From positions 930,001 to 994,000 of the forward strand of contig NC_018212.1 in NCBI RefSeq assembly GCF_000219625.1: 64,000 nucleotides of DNA, written 5' to 3'. Source of the DNA: Zymoseptoria tritici IPO323. Its lineage: Eukaryota > Ascomycota > Dothideomycetes > Mycosphaerellales > Mycosphaerellaceae. Made by a program: the position numbers and the translations under genes. Positions 62,959-64,000 of this stretch are shown here, one piece after another; position 1 is the stretch's first letter; each line of letters starts with the position of its first letter. The notes beneath the pieces are model-generated. The model was not told the DNA's origin, did no database searches, and was given only the letters and a program-made list of their open reading frames with translations.

Positions 62959-63962
62959 ATGCTGATACGACAATTCGGAGCACTTCTGGCAACAGCCACT
63001 GCGGCTCAAGCGTATCGCGACGCCAGCCCGTTCTTCATACTCTCTACAGGAGCGTAAGGTGCCCGTCCGCAGTCCGTCACAGTCCGTCAAGCTAATCATC
63101 TCGACCAGCATCAAACCCGACTCTTCACTCCACACAGCACAACTGTCTACAGCCTCGCACGTCGAAGAGGGTCTCACATCAGCCCTGAGCGATTGCGCCG
63201 CGTCTCTATACGTCTTCGTCGACCAGCCTGGCGCCCACGCCTCCGATCTCCGCGATGGCACTGCGATGCCCCACATGTCGAGGAGAATAGCGAGCAGCGA
63301 ATATAAGAGCATTGTGCAGGTGCCGGAAGTACTGGGCGAGGTCGATGTGTGGAGTGTCGCGAATGAACTGAGCAGGAAGTGCAATATCGAGAAGATGAGC
63401 ACGGAAGCCTATCTGAGCTCAGGTCTCAAAGGCAAGGCCGCCATCTTACAACCAACACTGCTTCCTACCCTGGCAGCAGATGCAGCTCAAAGTTTGCGAA
63501 TGGAGACCCTCCGCGCGTCCGACGAGACACTTGATGCAGAACTCCATTCTGTTCTGGCCAACCACACTTCACATGTGATCATCTTCGTTTCCACACCCGC
63601 AGACGTCAGCAGGGAGCACTACGAGTACGACGAGCCGCCATATCCAGCAGGCATGCACACAGACCTCAAGCGTGATATCGGAGAGTTGAGTGTGCACGCC
63701 AACAAGAAGAACGAGACGTGGGGTCAGGAGAACCTGCCGCTGTTTGAGAAGTACCAGTTCTTGACGCCTGGTACGTTGCGAAGCCGCTGTATAACTACAC
63801 AACGACACTGACAATATCTCAGGTATCTTCATGGGTCTGTTCGTCAGTATCCTCCTGCTCTCCATCCTCTACGTCGGACTGTACGCCATTGCCGGACTTG
63901 AGGTCTCGTATGGAGCATTCAGCAAGGAGAACGGTCCTCAGGCTCAAAAGAAATTGCAGTGA
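62959..63962 (+). CDS. BIG1: BIG1-like ER membrane protein
   Basis: Exons 62959-63053, 63109-63770 and 63823-63962 encode 298 residues; all phases join and both introns are GT-AG. Residues 1-18 are a signal peptide (MLIRQFGALLATATAAQA) followed by YRDASPFFILST, a typical BIG1 start. The lumenal body has one or two potential N-glycosylation sites (NHTS near residue 193). A C-terminal transmembrane helix (FMGLFVSILLLSILYVGLYAI) precedes a short cytosolic tail. BIG1 is an ER protein needed for normal beta-1,6-glucan; the C-terminal helix also resembles the Ac45/Voa1 type that joins the vacuolar ATPase. The tail KENGPQAQKKLQ ends in lysines, suggesting ER retrieval. Confidence 0.88.
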
Positions 63963-64000
63963 GGACAACAGGACACGGAGCTGGCGTAACGGAATGGGAC

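Noticed and set aside
1..64000. CRISPR arrays, rRNA and complete tRNA genes
   Set aside because: No regularly spaced repeat-spacer array, rRNA-like block or full cloverleaf was seen; the tRNA-like piece at 1305-1355 belongs to a mutated LINE.

Overview
The window looks like nuclear DNA of a filamentous ascomycete, most probably a Dothideomycete of the Mycosphaerellales type; the lineage is inference, without a search. The grounds are short GT-AG introns of about 50-100 nt with CTNAC-like branch points, ascomycete gene content (secreted lipoxygenase, FAT1-type acyl-CoA synthetase, Hel2, BIG1), numerous small cysteine-rich secreted proteins, and transposons with the CpA-to-TpA mutation pattern of RIP (repeat-induced point mutation).

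Layout. 0.4-16.5 kb: two small intron-containing genes for six-cysteine secreted peptides with defensin-type (CS-alpha-beta) spacing, separated by a nested transposon block. A heavily RIP-mutated Tad1-like LINE (minus strand, 15-bp target duplication) is split by a Ty3/gypsy chromovirus (minus strand, 156-bp LTRs, 5-bp target duplication). 17.2-23.1 kb: conserved minus-strand genes for a multi-repeat Myb/SANT-like protein with a possible mitochondrial presequence, an M1 aminopeptidase and a thioesterase-fold protein. 24.1-29.3 kb: duplicated DNA carrying two copies of a tiny CC-type secreted protein gene, one split by a 412-bp hAT-like MITE with an exact 8-bp target duplication. 29.27-29.84 kb: a foldback element with 9-bp target duplications, Mutator-like. 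30.9-33.1 kb: an ArfGAP/UBA/Q-rich protein. 35-36.6 kb: a proline-rich, probably GPI-anchored wall protein. 37.7-42.8 kb: a 58-bp repeat array, a secreted lipoxygenase with a GC-AG intron, and a FAT1-like acyl-CoA synthetase. 44-54 kb: a single-pass membrane protein, two tandem mitochondrial-looking multi-Myb proteins, a 216-residue unknown with a repeat array in its promoter, and a C2H2 zinc-finger protein. 57-59.3 kb: two further small cysteine-rich secreted proteins. 59.8-64 kb: Hel2/ZNF598 and BIG1, divergently transcribed.

Working together. Housekeeping genes for peptide turnover, membrane traffic, ribosome quality control and wall assembly alternate with repeat-rich accessory patches carrying small secreted cysteine-rich proteins, the usual setting of effector-like or antimicrobial peptides. 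Lipoxygenase and FAT1 lie next to each other and both act on fatty acids, so an oxylipin-related partnership is possible. The items most worth following up are the defensin-like pair, the MITE-disrupted secreted-protein gene and the three multi-Myb proteins with predicted mitochondrial leaders.
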